A stretch of 64,000 bases of DNA, from NCBI GenBank assembly GCA_013414765.1, contig CP058708.1, forward strand, positions 4,694,748-4,758,747, in the 5' to 3' direction. Below the pieces are notes generated by a model. It searched no databases. It saw only the letters and a program-made list of their open reading frames with translations, and was not told the DNA's origin. Positions 42,837 to 52,311 of the stretch are shown one piece after another (position 1 is the stretch's first letter; each line of letters opens with the position of its first letter). A program made the position numbers and the translations under genes. The DNA is from Candidatus Accumulibacter cognatus (lineage in GTDB: Bacteria; Pseudomonadota; Gammaproteobacteria; Burkholderiales; Rhodocyclaceae).

Positions 42837-44066
42837 ATGACTACCCCTGATCCCGCCGTGACCCGGCTGCCACTCGAAGGAGTTCGCGTCATCGATGCGG
42901 CAACGGTCATCGCTGCGCCTTACAGCGCGACCATCCTGAGTGAATTCGGCGCCGAGGTATTGAAAGTCGAGAACCCGATCGGCGGCGACCCGATGCGTTA
43001 CTTCGGAACTCCGACCAAACGCAAGGACACGCTCGCCTGGCTCAGCGAAGCGCGCAACAAGAAATCGGTGACCCTCGACCTGCACCTGCCCGAGGGCGTC
43101 GAGCTGTTCAAACAACTGATTGCAAAGTCTGACGTGCTGTGCGAAAACTTCCGCCCCGGCACCCTCGAAAAATGGGGTCTCGGCTGGGAGGTTCTGCGCG
43201 CGGTCAATCCTGGCCTGATCATGCTGCGCGTCACCGGTTACGGCCAGACCGGCCCCTACCGCGACCGTCCCGGTTTTGCGCGGGTCGCGCACGCGGTCGG
43301 CGGCATTGCCTTTCTCGCCGGCATGCCAAGGGGAACCCCGGTGACGCCGGGGTCGACCACCCTTGGCGACTACCTGACCGGCCTCTACGGTTGCATCGGC
43401 ATCCTGATGGCCTTGCGCCACCGCGAGCGCACCGGCCAGGGGCAATATATCGATGCCGCCCTGTACGAATCGGTATTTCGCTGCACCGACGAACTGGCAC
43501 CGGCCTACGGCATGTTCGGTCGGATTCGTGAGCGGCACGGACCGACCCATAACGATTTCGCCTGCCCGCACGGCCATTTTCCGACCAAGGACGACGGCAA
43601 GTGGGTGGCCATTTCGTGTGTCACCGACAAGCTTTTCGAGCGCTTGGCGATCGCCATGGGACGCCCCGAACTGGCCGCGCCACATGTCTACGGAAACCAG
43701 AAGACACGCCTTGACAACCGTCATGATGTCAATGAAATCGTCCGCGACTGGTGCGGTTCACTACATCGCGACGACATCCTCAACCGCTGCTTTGCCGCCG
43801 GTGCGCCAGCCGGTCCATTGAACAGTATTGCCGACATTTTTGGCGACCGGCAGTTCCACGCCCGCCGTAACCTGGTGGCTATCGACGAGCAGGACATCGG
43901 TGAGACCGTGATTGTCCCGTCAGTGCTGCCGCGTCTGTCGGTTACGCCGGGCCGGATCAAGCACCTCGGTCCACGGCTCGGGCAACATACCGAAGAAGTA
44001 CTCGCGGATCTGCTCGGTCTGGCCGCAAACGAGATCGATGAACTGCGCAAGAAGCGTGTGATCTGA
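42837..44066 (+). CDS. smtB: class III CoA-transferase, SmtB-like partner subunit
   Basis: 409 residues from ATG 42837 with GAGGA upstream. Clearly paralogous to the preceding SmtA (shared [51 protein letters not shown]), with the probable catalytic Asp in [12 protein letters not shown]. Forms a heteromer with SmtA in Chloroflexus. It supplies (S)-malyl-CoA for the lyase encoded next but one. 22 bases separate it from smtA. Confidence 0.86.
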   Translation: MTTPDPAVTRLPLEGVRVIDAATVIAAPYSATILSEFGAEVLKVENPIGGDPMRYFGTPTKRKDTLAWLSEARNKKSVTLDLHLPEGVELFKQLIAKSDVLCENFRPGTLEKWGLGWEVLRAVNPGLIMLRVTGYGQTGPYRDRPGFARVAHAVGGIAFLAGMPRGTPVTPGSTTLGDYLTGLYGCIGILMALRHRERTGQGQYIDAALYESVFRCTDELAPAYGMFGRIRERHGPTHNDFACPHGHFPTKDDGKWVAISCVTDKLFERLAIAMGRPELAAPHVYGNQKTRLDNRHDVNEIVRDWCGSLHRDDILNRCFAAGAPAGPLNSIADIFGDRQFHARRNLVAIDEQDIGETVIVPSVLPRLSVTPGRIKHLGPRLGQHTEEVLADLLGLAANEIDELRKKRVI

Positions 44067-44090
44067 ACAGCGAAAGGATGGGTGGATAGA

Positions 44091-45311
44091 ATGGATGGAA
44101 TCCTCAAGGGCTTGCGCGTCATCGAAGGCTCGGCTTTTGTCGCCGCCCCGCTAGGCGGCATGACGCTGGCCCAGCTCGGAGCGGATGTCATCCGTTTCGA
44201 CCCGCTTGGCGGCGGCCTCGACCATCGCCGCTGGCCGCTCACCCTCGACGGACGACACAGCCTGTTCTGGGCGGGCCTGAACAAGGGCAAGCGCTCGATT
44301 GCCGTGGACTTTCGCAAGCCGCGTGGCCAGGAGTTGTTAACGCAGCTGATCTGTGCGCCGGGAGAAAATGCGGGTCTGTTCAGCACCAACTTTCCGGCCA
44401 AGGGCTGGCTCGCTTTCGAGGCGTTGCAGGCACGACGTCCGGATTTGATCATGGTCAATCTGACCGGACGCCGTGACGGCAGCTCGGAAGTCGATTACAC
44501 GCTGAATCCGCAGCTCGGCCTACCCTTGATGACCGGCCCAAACTCGTCGCCGGAGGTGGTGAACCACGTCTTTCCGGCCTGGGATTTCATCAGCGGCCAG
44601 ATGATCGCCCTTGGCCTGCTCGCCGCCGAAAGACACCGGCGGCTGACTGGCGATGGACAACTGATCCGCCTCGCATTGAAGGACGTGGCCCTGGCCATGC
44701 TCGGCAATTTTGGCATGCTTGCCGAGGTGATGATCAATGACACCGACCGGCCCAGACAGGGCAACTATCTCTACGGTGCCTTCGGCCGCGATTTCACCAC
44801 GCTCGACGGCAAGCGCCTGATGGTCGTCGGTCTCACCAGCATGCAGTGGCATTGCCTGATCAAGGCCACTGGCCTGCAAGAGGCCATCGCGGCACTCGGC
44901 ACCCGGTTGGGTCTCGACCTCGAAGACGAAGGTCATCGCTTCCGTGCCCGACAACAGATTGCTGCGCTGCTCGAACCGTGGTTCCATGCACGCACGCTCG
45001 CCGAAGCCGCCACCATCCTCGATGCCCACCGTGTCAGCTGGGGTCCCTATCGCAGTGTGCGTGAAACCATTGCCTGCGACCCCGATTGCTCGACCGACAA
45101 TCCGCTGTTCACCATGACCGAACAACCCGGGATTGGCGCCTACCTGATGCCCGCAACACCGCTCCAATTCAGCCGCGTGCCACGCCTGCCGGCGACGCCG
45201 GCGCCACGCCTTGGCGAACACACCGACCAGATCCTGCTCGAAATCCTCGGTTTGAGCGAGGCTGAGGTCGGCCGCCTGCACGACGCGCGCGTCGTTGCCG
45301 GTCCGGATTGA
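44091..45311 (+). CDS. mct: mesaconyl-CoA C1:C4 CoA-transferase (intramolecular)
   Basis: 406 residues from ATG 44091 (GGTGGA upstream); a GTG three codons earlier is possible. CaiB/BaiF fold, distinct from Smt[62 protein letters not shown]. The catalytic Asp is probably in [12 protein letters not shown]. The pattern is that of Chloroflexus Mct, which shifts CoA within mesaconyl-CoA from C1 to C4. This enzyme is the branch point between the EMC pathway and pyruvate formation here. Confidence 0.88.
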   Translation: MDGILKGLRVIEGSAFVAAPLGGMTLAQLGADVIRFDPLGGGLDHRRWPLTLDGRHSLFWAGLNKGKRSIAVDFRKPRGQELLTQLICAPGENAGLFSTNFPAKGWLAFEALQARRPDLIMVNLTGRRDGSSEVDYTLNPQLGLPLMTGPNSSPEVVNHVFPAWDFISGQMIALGLLAAERHRRLTGDGQLIRLALKDVALAMLGNFGMLAEVMINDTDRPRQGNYLYGAFGRDFTTLDGKRLMVVGLTSMQWHCLIKATGLQEAIAALGTRLGLDLEDEGHRFRARQQIAALLEPWFHARTLAEAATILDAHRVSWGPYRSVRETIACDPDCSTDNPLFTMTEQPGIGAYLMPATPLQFSRVPRLPATPAPRLGEHTDQILLEILGLSEAEVGRLHDARVVAGPD

Positions 45312-45370
45312 AAACCGCTGTGTCAACGCCGTCGACTCCACCCGCATTTCTTTCGTCAGGGATAACCGCC

Positions 45371-46414
45371 ATGAAGCTACCCATTCATTTCTACAAGCCA
45401 CTCGCCATCGGCGCTCCACAGCCCCTGCGTGAACTGCCGGTGCGGCCGGAACGGATGATCCATTTCTTTCCGCCGCACATCGAGAAGATTCGTGCCAAGG
45501 CGCCCGAAACCGCGAGGTCTTGTGACGTCATGTGCGGCAACCTCGAGGATGCCATTCCCATCGATGCCAAGGACGCAGCGCGCGCCGGTTTCATCGAACT
45601 GCTGAGCAAGCATGACTTCGGTGATACCGCGATGTGGGTGCGCGTCAATGCCTTGAACAGCCCGTGGATACTCGACGACCTCGAACAAATCATCAGACAT
45701 GTCGGCAACAAACTCGATGTGATCATGATTCCCAAGGTTGAAGGCGCGTGGGACATTCATTTCGTCGACCAGTACGTCGCACTGCTCGAAGCCAAGTACG
45801 CAGTCAGGAAACCGATTCTGCTGCATGCCCTGCTCGAAACCGCGCAGGGCGTGACCAATGTCGAATCCATTTGCGGTGCCAGTCCGCGCATGCATGGACT
45901 GAGTCTCGGCCCGGCAGACCTGGCCGCCTCGCGCGGCATGAAGACCACCCGCGTCGGAGGTGGTCACCCCGGCTACGGCGTCCTTGCCGACCCCGAACCC
46001 GGCCAGAACCAGCGTGCCTTCTTCCAACAGGACCTCTGGCATTACACCGTTGCGCGTATGGTCGATGCCGCGGTGGCACATGGTCTGCGATCGTTCTACG
46101 GTCCCTTTGGCGACCTCAAGGACGAAGCCGCCTGCGAGGCGCAGTTCCGCAATGCCTTCCTGATGGGTTGCTCTGGCGCCTGGTCGCTGGCACCGAACCA
46201 GATCGCCATCGCCAAGCGCGTCTTCAGCCCCGACGTCAAGGAAGTGCTGTTCGCCAAGCGCATTCTCGAAGCGATGCCCGACGGCAGTGGTGTGGCGACG
46301 ATCGACGGTAAAATGCAGGACGATGCGACCTGGAAACAGGCCAGGGTGATTGTCGATCTGGCGCGCCTGGTGGCCAGGCGAGACCCGGAACTGGCTGCTG
46401 CATATGGACTGTAG
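45371..46414 (+). CDS. mcl: malyl-CoA / methylmalyl-CoA / citramalyl-CoA lyase, Chloroflexus type
   Basis: 347 residues from ATG 45371 (AGGGA upstream), CitE/HpcH TIM barrel. Motifs [67 protein letters not shown] and [20 protein letters not shown] are present, the last resembling the Chloroflexus enzyme very closely. In that organism one lyase handles malyl-CoA, methylmalyl-CoA and citramalyl-CoA. Here it can serve EMC cleavage to glyoxylate plus propionyl-CoA, or citramalyl-CoA cleavage to pyruvate plus acetyl-CoA. Confidence 0.93.
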   Translation: MKLPIHFYKPLAIGAPQPLRELPVRPERMIHFFPPHIEKIRAKAPETARSCDVMCGNLEDAIPIDAKDAARAGFIELLSKHDFGDTAMWVRVNALNSPWILDDLEQIIRHVGNKLDVIMIPKVEGAWDIHFVDQYVALLEAKYAVRKPILLHALLETAQGVTNVESICGASPRMHGLSLGPADLAASRGMKTTRVGGGHPGYGVLADPEPGQNQRAFFQQDLWHYTVARMVDAAVAHGLRSFYGPFGDLKDEAACEAQFRNAFLMGCSGAWSLAPNQIAIAKRVFSPDVKEVLFAKRILEAMPDGSGVATIDGKMQDDATWKQARVIVDLARLVARRDPELAAAYGL

Positions 46415-46447
46415 GATCTTCTTTCAACACCTTGGGGAGAGCGTTCA

Positions 46448-47503
46448 GTGAGCGAAAAAACCAGACATGGCAACTTTTTCGAAGATTTCCGCGTCGGGCA
46501 GAAGATTGCGCACGCCACACCGCGGACCCTCACCGAGGGCGACGTGGCACTGTACACCGCCTTGACCGGTTCGCGCTTCGCCACCTCAGCCGACACCTTC
46601 GCGCACAGCATAGGCTTCCCGCGGGCACCCATAGACGATCTGCTGACCTTTAACATGGTCTATGGCCGAACCGTGCCGGACATTTCGCTTAGTGCCATCG
46701 CCAACCTCGGTTACGCGATTGGCCGCTTCGGCCATCCAGTCTATCCGGGCGACACGCTCAGCGCCGATTCGACCGTGATCGGGCTCAAGGAGAACAGCGA
46801 CGGCAAGACCGGTATCGTTTATGTGCGTTCGTGTGGAGTCAACCAACGCGGGCAGATCGCCCTCGATTACTGTAGCTGGTTCATGGTCCACAAGCGCGAC
46901 CCGGCTTCGCCGCCTCCGGAAACCGTCGTGCCGGAACTGCCAACCGCCGTCGCGGCTGGTGATCTGCGGGTTCCGACCGGGATCAGGATTGAACAGTACG
47001 ACACCGCCTTGTCCGGTAGCACCGACCTCTGGAATGACTATGAGGTCGGCGAATGCATCGACCACGTGGACGGAATGACCATCGAAGAAAGCGAACACAT
47101 GATGGCCACCCGTCTGTACCAGAACAACGCGCGCTTACACTTCAACCAGCAGGCCGCAACAACCGGCCGCTTCGGACGCCGCCTGATCTACGGTGGCCAC
47201 ATCCTCAGCCTGGCGCGCTCGCTTTCCTTCAACGGGCTGGCCAATGCCTTCAGTATCGCAGCGATCAACGGTGGCCGGCATGTCGCGCCCGCCTTTGCTA
47301 GTGATACGATCTACGCTTGGTCGGAGGTGCTCGAACAACTGATCGTGCCGGGACGCAATGACATCGGCGCGCTGCGGCTGCGTACCGTCGCGACCAGGGA
47401 CCAGCCCTGCGCGGATTTTCCCTACCAGACTGCCGATGGCCGTTACGATCCGAGCGTGCTGCTTGACTTCGACTATACGGTGCTGATCCCGAGAAGAGAG
47501 TAG
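46448..47503 (+). CDS. mch: mesaconyl-CoA hydratase (methylmalyl-CoA dehydratase)
   Basis: 351 residues from GTG 46448 with GGGGAGAG upstream; the canonical family length is about 343-350. Double hot-dog MaoC protein: NFFEDFRVGQKIAHATPRT, APIDDLLTFNMVYGRTVPDI, NLGYAIGRFGHPVYPGDTL, VIGLKENSDGKTGIVYVR. Reversibly hydrates mesaconyl-C1-CoA to (2R,3S)-methylmalyl-CoA. It ends the five-gene plus-strand run smtA-smtB-mct-mcl-mch. Confidence 0.93.
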   Translation: MSEKTRHGNFFEDFRVGQKIAHATPRTLTEGDVALYTALTGSRFATSADTFAHSIGFPRAPIDDLLTFNMVYGRTVPDISLSAIANLGYAIGRFGHPVYPGDTLSADSTVIGLKENSDGKTGIVYVRSCGVNQRGQIALDYCSWFMVHKRDPASPPPETVVPELPTAVAAGDLRVPTGIRIEQYDTALSGSTDLWNDYEVGECIDHVDGMTIEESEHMMATRLYQNNARLHFNQQAATTGRFGRRLIYGGHILSLARSLSFNGLANAFSIAAINGGRHVAPAFASDTIYAWSEVLEQLIVPGRNDIGALRLRTVATRDQPCADFPYQTADGRYDPSVLLDFDYTVLIPRRE

Positions 47504-47663
47504 CCGCGGCGAGGGTTGTCGCATTGCTTCCCCCGCCTACCTCTTCTCCTTTCCTCCTTGCAATAAGTTCGGCCATACGCCGCGGTATCGTTGTTTTCAT
47601 CAGACTCGAACTCAGCTATGCTGCGCGAACGTCGAAAGAACGATGTAAACCAATGGAGGAATT

Positions 47664-48260
47664 ATGTTCCAAGTCCGAATACACGGTCGCGGTGGCCAGG
47701 GTGTGGTGACGGCTGCCGAGATGTTGTCTATTGCTGCCTTTGAGGAAGGCCGCCACGCACAGGCCTTCCCGAGCTTCGGTTCCGAACGTACCGGTGCCCC
47801 GGTAGTCGCCTTCTGCCGTATCGCCGACCAGGAGATCCGGCTACGCGAACCGATCATGGAACCCGATGCCCTGATCATTCAGGACCCGACGCTGCTGTTC
47901 CAGGTCGATGTCTTCTCCGGCCTGAAAAAGGGCGGTTACATCCTGATCAACACCACCCGCAGTTTCGATGAACTGGGTCTTGGCGATTTCCTCCGCGATT
48001 GGCCGAAGGAGAGATTGTGCACGGTCCCGGCTACCGATCTCAGTCGCAAGCATGTCGGTCGTCCGATGCCCAATGTCCCCTTGCTCGCCGGTTTTGCGGC
48101 CGCATCAGGCATCATCCGGCTGGAGTCGGTGATCATGGCGATCAACGACAAATTCTCCGAAAAGGTGGCCAGCAACAATATCACTGCCGCTACCGAAGCT
48201 TATCAGTTCGTCCTCGACGAAATCGAGAGCATACGTCAAGAGGAGGCCGCACATGCTTAA
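47664..48260 (+). CDS. porG: 2-oxoacid:acceptor oxidoreductase, gamma subunit
   Basis: 198 residues with the gamma-family start VRIHGRGGQGVVTAAEML, FPSFGSERTGAPV and RPMPNVPLLAGFAAAS. Part of a thiamine-diphosphate, CoA-dependent, oxygen-sensitive oxidoreductase. GGAGG precedes the ATG. Overlaps the alpha gene by 8 bases. Pyruvate is the likely substrate from the neighbourhood (mcl product, ppdK downstream); an aryl or other 2-oxoacid cannot be excluded. Confidence 0.9.
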   Translation: MFQVRIHGRGGQGVVTAAEMLSIAAFEEGRHAQAFPSFGSERTGAPVVAFCRIADQEIRLREPIMEPDALIIQDPTLLFQVDVFSGLKKGGYILINTTRSFDELGLGDFLRDWPKERLCTVPATDLSRKHVGRPMPNVPLLAGFAAASGIIRLESVIMAINDKFSEKVASNNITAATEAYQFVLDEIESIRQEEAAHA

Positions 48261-49506
48261 GCAGACCGAAGGTTCACACGCCGTTGCCGAGGCCGTCGCC
48301 CTGTGCCGGCCCGAGGTGATCTGCGCCTACCCCATTTCACCTCAGACGCACATCGTCGAAGGCCTTGGCGAGATGGTCAAGGCCGGCGAGGTCGAAAACT
48401 GCGAGTTCATCAACGTTGAGTCCGAGTTTGCCGCGATGAGCGTTGCCATTGGCTCATCGGCCACCGGTGCCCGCACCTACACCGCCACTGCTTCGCAGGG
48501 CCTGCTGTTCATGGTCGAAGCCGTATTCAACGCTTCCGGCCTTGGCCTGCCAATCGTGATGACCGTTGCCAACCGCGCCATCGGCGCACCGATCAATATC
48601 TGGAACGACCACTCGGATTCCCTCTCGCAGCGCGACTGCGGCTGGATCCAGTTGTTCGCCGAGACCAACCAGGAAGCGCTCGATCTGCACATCCAGGCCT
48701 TCAAGCTGGCTGAGGAAGTCAGTCTGCCGGTGATGGTCTGCATGGATGGCTTCATCCTGACGCACGCTTACGAGCGGGTTGACATTCCCACCCAGGAGCA
48801 GGTCGACGCTTTCCTGCCGCCTTACGAACCCCGCCAGGCGCTTGACCCCAGGGAGCCGGTGTCCATTGGCGCGATGGTTGGTCCCGAGGCTTTCGCGGAG
48901 GTCCGCTACCTCGCGCACGCCAAGCAGATGCAGGCGCTTGGACTGATCCCGAAAATGGCCGAGCAGTTCAGAACGGCATTCGGTCGTGAGTCGGGCGGCC
49001 TGACGCGTTCGTATCTGACCGAGGATGCTGAAACCATCGTCGTGGCGATGGGTTCGGTACTGGGAACGATCAAGGACACTGTCGACGAAATGCGTGCTGC
49101 CGGCGAGAAGATCGGCGTGCTGGGAATCACTTCCTACCGGCCTTTCCCGATCGACAGCGTTCGGGCTGCGCTGCAGAATGCGCAGCGCGTGGTGGTGCTC
49201 GAGAAGAGCCTGGCAGTCGGCATCGGCGGCATTCTGTCTACCGACGTGCGCATGGCGATGTCGGGCCTGCAATTGCACGGCCACACCGTCGTCGCCGGAC
49301 TCGGCGGGCGGGCGATCACCCGCAAATCCCTGCGCGGGCTGTTTGCCAAGGCTGCTCGCGGCGAACTCGAACATCTGACCTTCCTCGATCTCGACTGGAA
49401 CGTGGTCAACAAGCAGCTCGAACGCGAGCGCACCACGCGCCGTTCGGGTCCGGCAGCCGAAAGCATGCTGCGCGACGTGGGCGTCATTGCCGCCCGTATT
49501 GGCTGA
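48253..49506 (+). CDS. porA: 2-oxoacid:acceptor oxidoreductase, alpha subunit
   Basis: 417 residues. Conserved AYPISPQTHIVEGLGEMV, INVESEFAAMSVAIGSSATG, TATASQGLLFMVE, GAPINIWNDHSDSLSQRDCG and IGVLGITSYRPFPID show the domain I/II arrangement of Por alpha. Contributes to the thiamine-diphosphate site with the beta subunit. The ATG lies inside the end of porG. Confidence 0.92.
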   Translation: MLKQTEGSHAVAEAVALCRPEVICAYPISPQTHIVEGLGEMVKAGEVENCEFINVESEFAAMSVAIGSSATGARTYTATASQGLLFMVEAVFNASGLGLPIVMTVANRAIGAPINIWNDHSDSLSQRDCGWIQLFAETNQEALDLHIQAFKLAEEVSLPVMVCMDGFILTHAYERVDIPTQEQVDAFLPPYEPRQALDPREPVSIGAMVGPEAFAEVRYLAHAKQMQALGLIPKMAEQFRTAFGRESGGLTRSYLTEDAETIVVAMGSVLGTIKDTVDEMRAAGEKIGVLGITSYRPFPIDSVRAALQNAQRVVVLEKSLAVGIGGILSTDVRMAMSGLQLHGHTVVAGLGGRAITRKSLRGLFAKAARGELEHLTFLDLDWNVVNKQLERERTTRRSGPAAESMLRDVGVIAARIG

Positions 49507-49516
49507 GGAATCGACG

Positions 49517-50530
49517 ATGAGCTTCCAACCCCTTCATTTCTACCAGACCGGCACCTTCACCATCGGCAACCGCCTTCTCGACGAAGAAGACCGGACGGTG
49601 CAGTCCGACATCCGCCGCACCAATTCACTCAATTCGGGGCATCGCGCCTGCCAGGGCTGTGGTGAAGCACTCGGCGCGCGTTTTGCCATCGATGCGGCGA
49701 TGAATGCCGCGCGTGGCCGACTGATTGCGGCCAATGCCACCGGTTGCCTTGAAGTCTTCTCGACCCCCTACCCCGAGACCTCGTGGCAGATCCCCTGGAT
49801 TCACTCGCTCTTCGGCAACACCGCCGCGGTCGCCACCGGCATCGCTGCTGCGATCAAGGTGAAAAGACAAAAAGGCGAGATGGCTGATGTCCGCGTCGTT
49901 GCCCAGGGTGGCGACGGTGGCACCACCGACATCGGTTTCGGCTGCCTGTCGGGAATGTTCGAGCGCAATGACGATGTCTTGTACATCTGCTACGACAACG
50001 GCGGCTACATGAACACCGGCGTGCAGCGCAGTTCGGCGACGCCGCCGGCAGCCCGCACGGCGACCACCATGCCGGTCGGTCCGGAGCCCGGCAACGTCTT
50101 CGGCCAGGGCAAATTCGTTCCGGCAATTGCCATGGCGCATGAGATTCCTTACGTCGCGACGGCGACCGTTGCGGGCCTGCACGACCTCGAATACAAGGTC
50201 ACCAAGGCCATGGGCATGCGCGGCGCACGCTACATCCACATCCTGGTGCCCTGCCCTCTTGGCTGGGGCGCGGCCTCGCAGGACACCATCAAGCTGGCAC
50301 GCCTGGCCAAGGAAACCGGCATCTTCCCGGTTTTCGAAGCGGAACACGGCGAGGTCACCGGCGTCCTGAAAATCCGCCGGCAACAGCCAGTCGAGGAATA
50401 CCTGCGACTGCAGAAACGCTATGCCCACCTGTTCGGCAAGGCGCCGGCAGTGGCAACGATCGCCCGCTTGCAAGCGGCGGCGGACAAGAACATTCGCAAG
50501 TACGGACTGCTTGACCAGGAGGCGAACTGA
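49517..50530 (+). CDS. porB: 2-oxoacid:acceptor oxidoreductase, beta subunit (thiamine diphosphate-binding)
   Basis: 337 residues from ATG 49517 (GAGGA upstream). GHRACQGCGEALGARFA carries cluster Cys residues, and the thiamine site is in AQGGDGGTTDIGFGCLSGMF with YDNGGYMNTGVQRS. A further Cys pair lies in ILVPCPLGWG. Holds the catalytic cofactor and proximal [4Fe-4S]. The gene's TGA shares one base with the ATG of the next gene (TGATG). Confidence 0.92.
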   Translation: MSFQPLHFYQTGTFTIGNRLLDEEDRTVQSDIRRTNSLNSGHRACQGCGEALGARFAIDAAMNAARGRLIAANATGCLEVFSTPYPETSWQIPWIHSLFGNTAAVATGIAAAIKVKRQKGEMADVRVVAQGGDGGTTDIGFGCLSGMFERNDDVLYICYDNGGYMNTGVQRSSATPPAARTATTMPVGPEPGNVFGQGKFVPAIAMAHEIPYVATATVAGLHDLEYKVTKAMGMRGARYIHILVPCPLGWGAASQDTIKLARLAKETGIFPVFEAEHGEVTGVLKIRRQQPVEEYLRLQKRYAHLFGKAPAVATIARLQAAADKNIRKYGLLDQEAN

Positions 50531-52152
50531 TGGAAAAACCCTTTGCCATAACCCTAGATCCCGGCTCTTCGCTGGCCAACCGCACCGGCTCGTGGCGCAC
50601 GTCCAGGCCGGTGTATGTTGACCGCCTGCCGCCCTGCAACAATCAATGCCCGGCCGGTGAGGACATCCAGGGCTGGCTGTTCCATGCCGAATCCGGCGAT
50701 TATGAAAGCGCCTGGCGACACCTGACCAAGGACAACCCCTTCCCGGCAATCATGGGACGTGTCTGCTACCACAGTTGCGAGAACGTCTGCAACCGTGGCA
50801 AGATCGATGCAGCTGTCGGCATCAATTCGGTCGAGCGCTTCCTCGGCGACGAGGCACTCAAGCGCGGCTGGAAGCTGACGGCACCGACGACCGAATCTGG
50901 CAAGCATATCCTGATTGTCGGCGCCGGCCCCTCGGGCATGTCGGCAGCCTACCACCTGCGCCGGCTCGGTCACCGCGTCACGGTCCATGAGGCAGGCCCG
51001 CTGCTCGGCGGCATGATGCGCTTCGGCATTCCCAAGTACCGTTTGCCGCGCGATGTGCTCGAAGCCGAGATGCAGCGTGTCGTGGAACTTGGGGTCACGG
51101 TGAAACTGAACAGCAAGGTCGACAACATCCTCGACACCATGCAGGCCGGCAAGTTCGACGCCGCTTTCCTGGCGGTAGGTGCGCACATCGGCAAGCGAGC
51201 GAGGATTCCAGCCGGTGACGCCGCAAAAATCATCGACGCCATTTCGCTGCTGCGCAGCATGGAAGGTGAAGACAAGCCCATGCTTGGCCGGCGCGTCGTC
51301 GTTTACGGAGGCGGCAACACGGCCATCGACGTGGCGCGCACCGCAAAGCGTATGGGCGCCGAGCCGCTGATCGTCTATCGTCGTACGCGCGAGAAAATGC
51401 CGGCACATGATTTCGAGGTCGAGGAGGCGCTCCAGGAAGGGATCATGGTCAAGTGGCTGTCGACCATCAAGCAGGCCGACGAATCCTCGTTGACCATTGA
51501 AAAGATGGCCCTAGACAGCAATGGCTTTCCGCAGCCGACCGGCGAAATTGAAACCATCGAGGCCGACTCGCTGGTGCTTGCGCTCGGGCAGGACGTCGAT
51601 CTCGGTTTGCTCGAAGGCGTTCCAGGACTGCAGGTCAGCGATGGCGTGGTGCAGGTCGGCGCCAACATGATGACCGGCCATCCGGGCATTTTCGCAGGTG
51701 GCGACATGGTCCCGGCCGAACGCAACGTCACGGTCGGCATCGGTCACGGCAAGGCGGCGGCAAGGCATATCGACGCCTGGCTGCGGAACGAGCAATACAT
51801 CCCACCGCCCAAGCACGAAGTTGCGGTTTTCGAGAACCTCAATACCTGGTATTACACCGATGCGCCGAAAACCGTTCGTCCGATGCTGGATATCATTCGT
51901 CGTCAATCGACCTTCGATGAAGTCCAGGGCGGACTCGATGAAAGCACCGCGCTGTTTGAGGCCCGGCGCTGTCTTTCCTGTGGCAACTGCTTCGAATGCG
52001 ACAACTGCTACGGCGTCTGTCCGGACAATGCGGTCATCAAACTCGGCGCCGGCAAGCGTTTCGAATTCAACTACGACTATTGCAAGGGCTGCGGCATGTG
52101 TGTCGCCGAATGTCCCTGCGGTGCGATCAAGATGGAAGCAGAACAAATCTGA
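50530..52152 (+). CDS. GltD-like NADPH/FAD oxidoreductase fused to a two-cluster ferredoxin (Por electron-transfer subunit)
   Basis: 540 residues in three parts. N-terminal Fe-S region: CNNQCPAGEDIQGW, CYHSCENVCNRG (~35-95). FAD/NAD(P) module: GAGPSGMSAAYHLRRLGH (~130) and GGGNTAIDVARTAKRMGA (~255). C-terminal 2x[4Fe-4S] ferredoxin: CLSCGNCFECDNCYGVCP and CKGCGMCVAECPCGAI (~475-535). The last part replaces a separate delta (PorD) subunit. Inference: connects the 2-oxoacid oxidoreductase to NADP(H), allowing decarboxylation with NADPH formation or reductive pyruvate synthesis. Last gene of the por operon. Confidence 0.85.
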   Translation: MEKPFAITLDPGSSLANRTGSWRTSRPVYVDRLPPCNNQCPAGEDIQGWLFHAESGDYESAWRHLTKDNPFPAIMGRVCYHSCENVCNRGKIDAAVGINSVERFLGDEALKRGWKLTAPTTESGKHILIVGAGPSGMSAAYHLRRLGHRVTVHEAGPLLGGMMRFGIPKYRLPRDVLEAEMQRVVELGVTVKLNSKVDNILDTMQAGKFDAAFLAVGAHIGKRARIPAGDAAKIIDAISLLRSMEGEDKPMLGRRVVVYGGGNTAIDVARTAKRMGAEPLIVYRRTREKMPAHDFEVEEALQEGIMVKWLSTIKQADESSLTIEKMALDSNGFPQPTGEIETIEADSLVLALGQDVDLGLLEGVPGLQVSDGVVQVGANMMTGHPGIFAGGDMVPAERNVTVGIGHGKAAARHIDAWLRNEQYIPPPKHEVAVFENLNTWYYTDAPKTVRPMLDIIRRQSTFDEVQGGLDESTALFEARRCLSCGNCFECDNCYGVCPDNAVIKLGAGKRFEFNYDYCKGCGMCVAECPCGAIKMEAEQI

Positions 52153-52251
52153 GCACTGAGCAACGCCGGCATTGATGCTCCCGGCCGCTTGCCGCAACCG
52201 GGGCGCGCAAACCACGTGATCCGGCATCGTGATCCGGATCGCCCAATCCGG

Positions 52252-52290
52252 GGACACTTCGAACCTGGCGTTTGAAGTGTCCTTTCGTTC
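52252..52290 (+). terminator. hairpin terminator between por operon and ppdK
   Basis: GGACACTTC (52252-52260) pairs perfectly with GAAGTGTCC (52274-52282), with an inner AAC/GTT pairing, followed by TTTCGTTCTT. It ends 30 bases before the ppdK ATG and could also act in the ppdK leader. Confidence 0.7.
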
Positions 52291-52311
52291 TTCCCTAACC
52301 GCGAGGTATGT

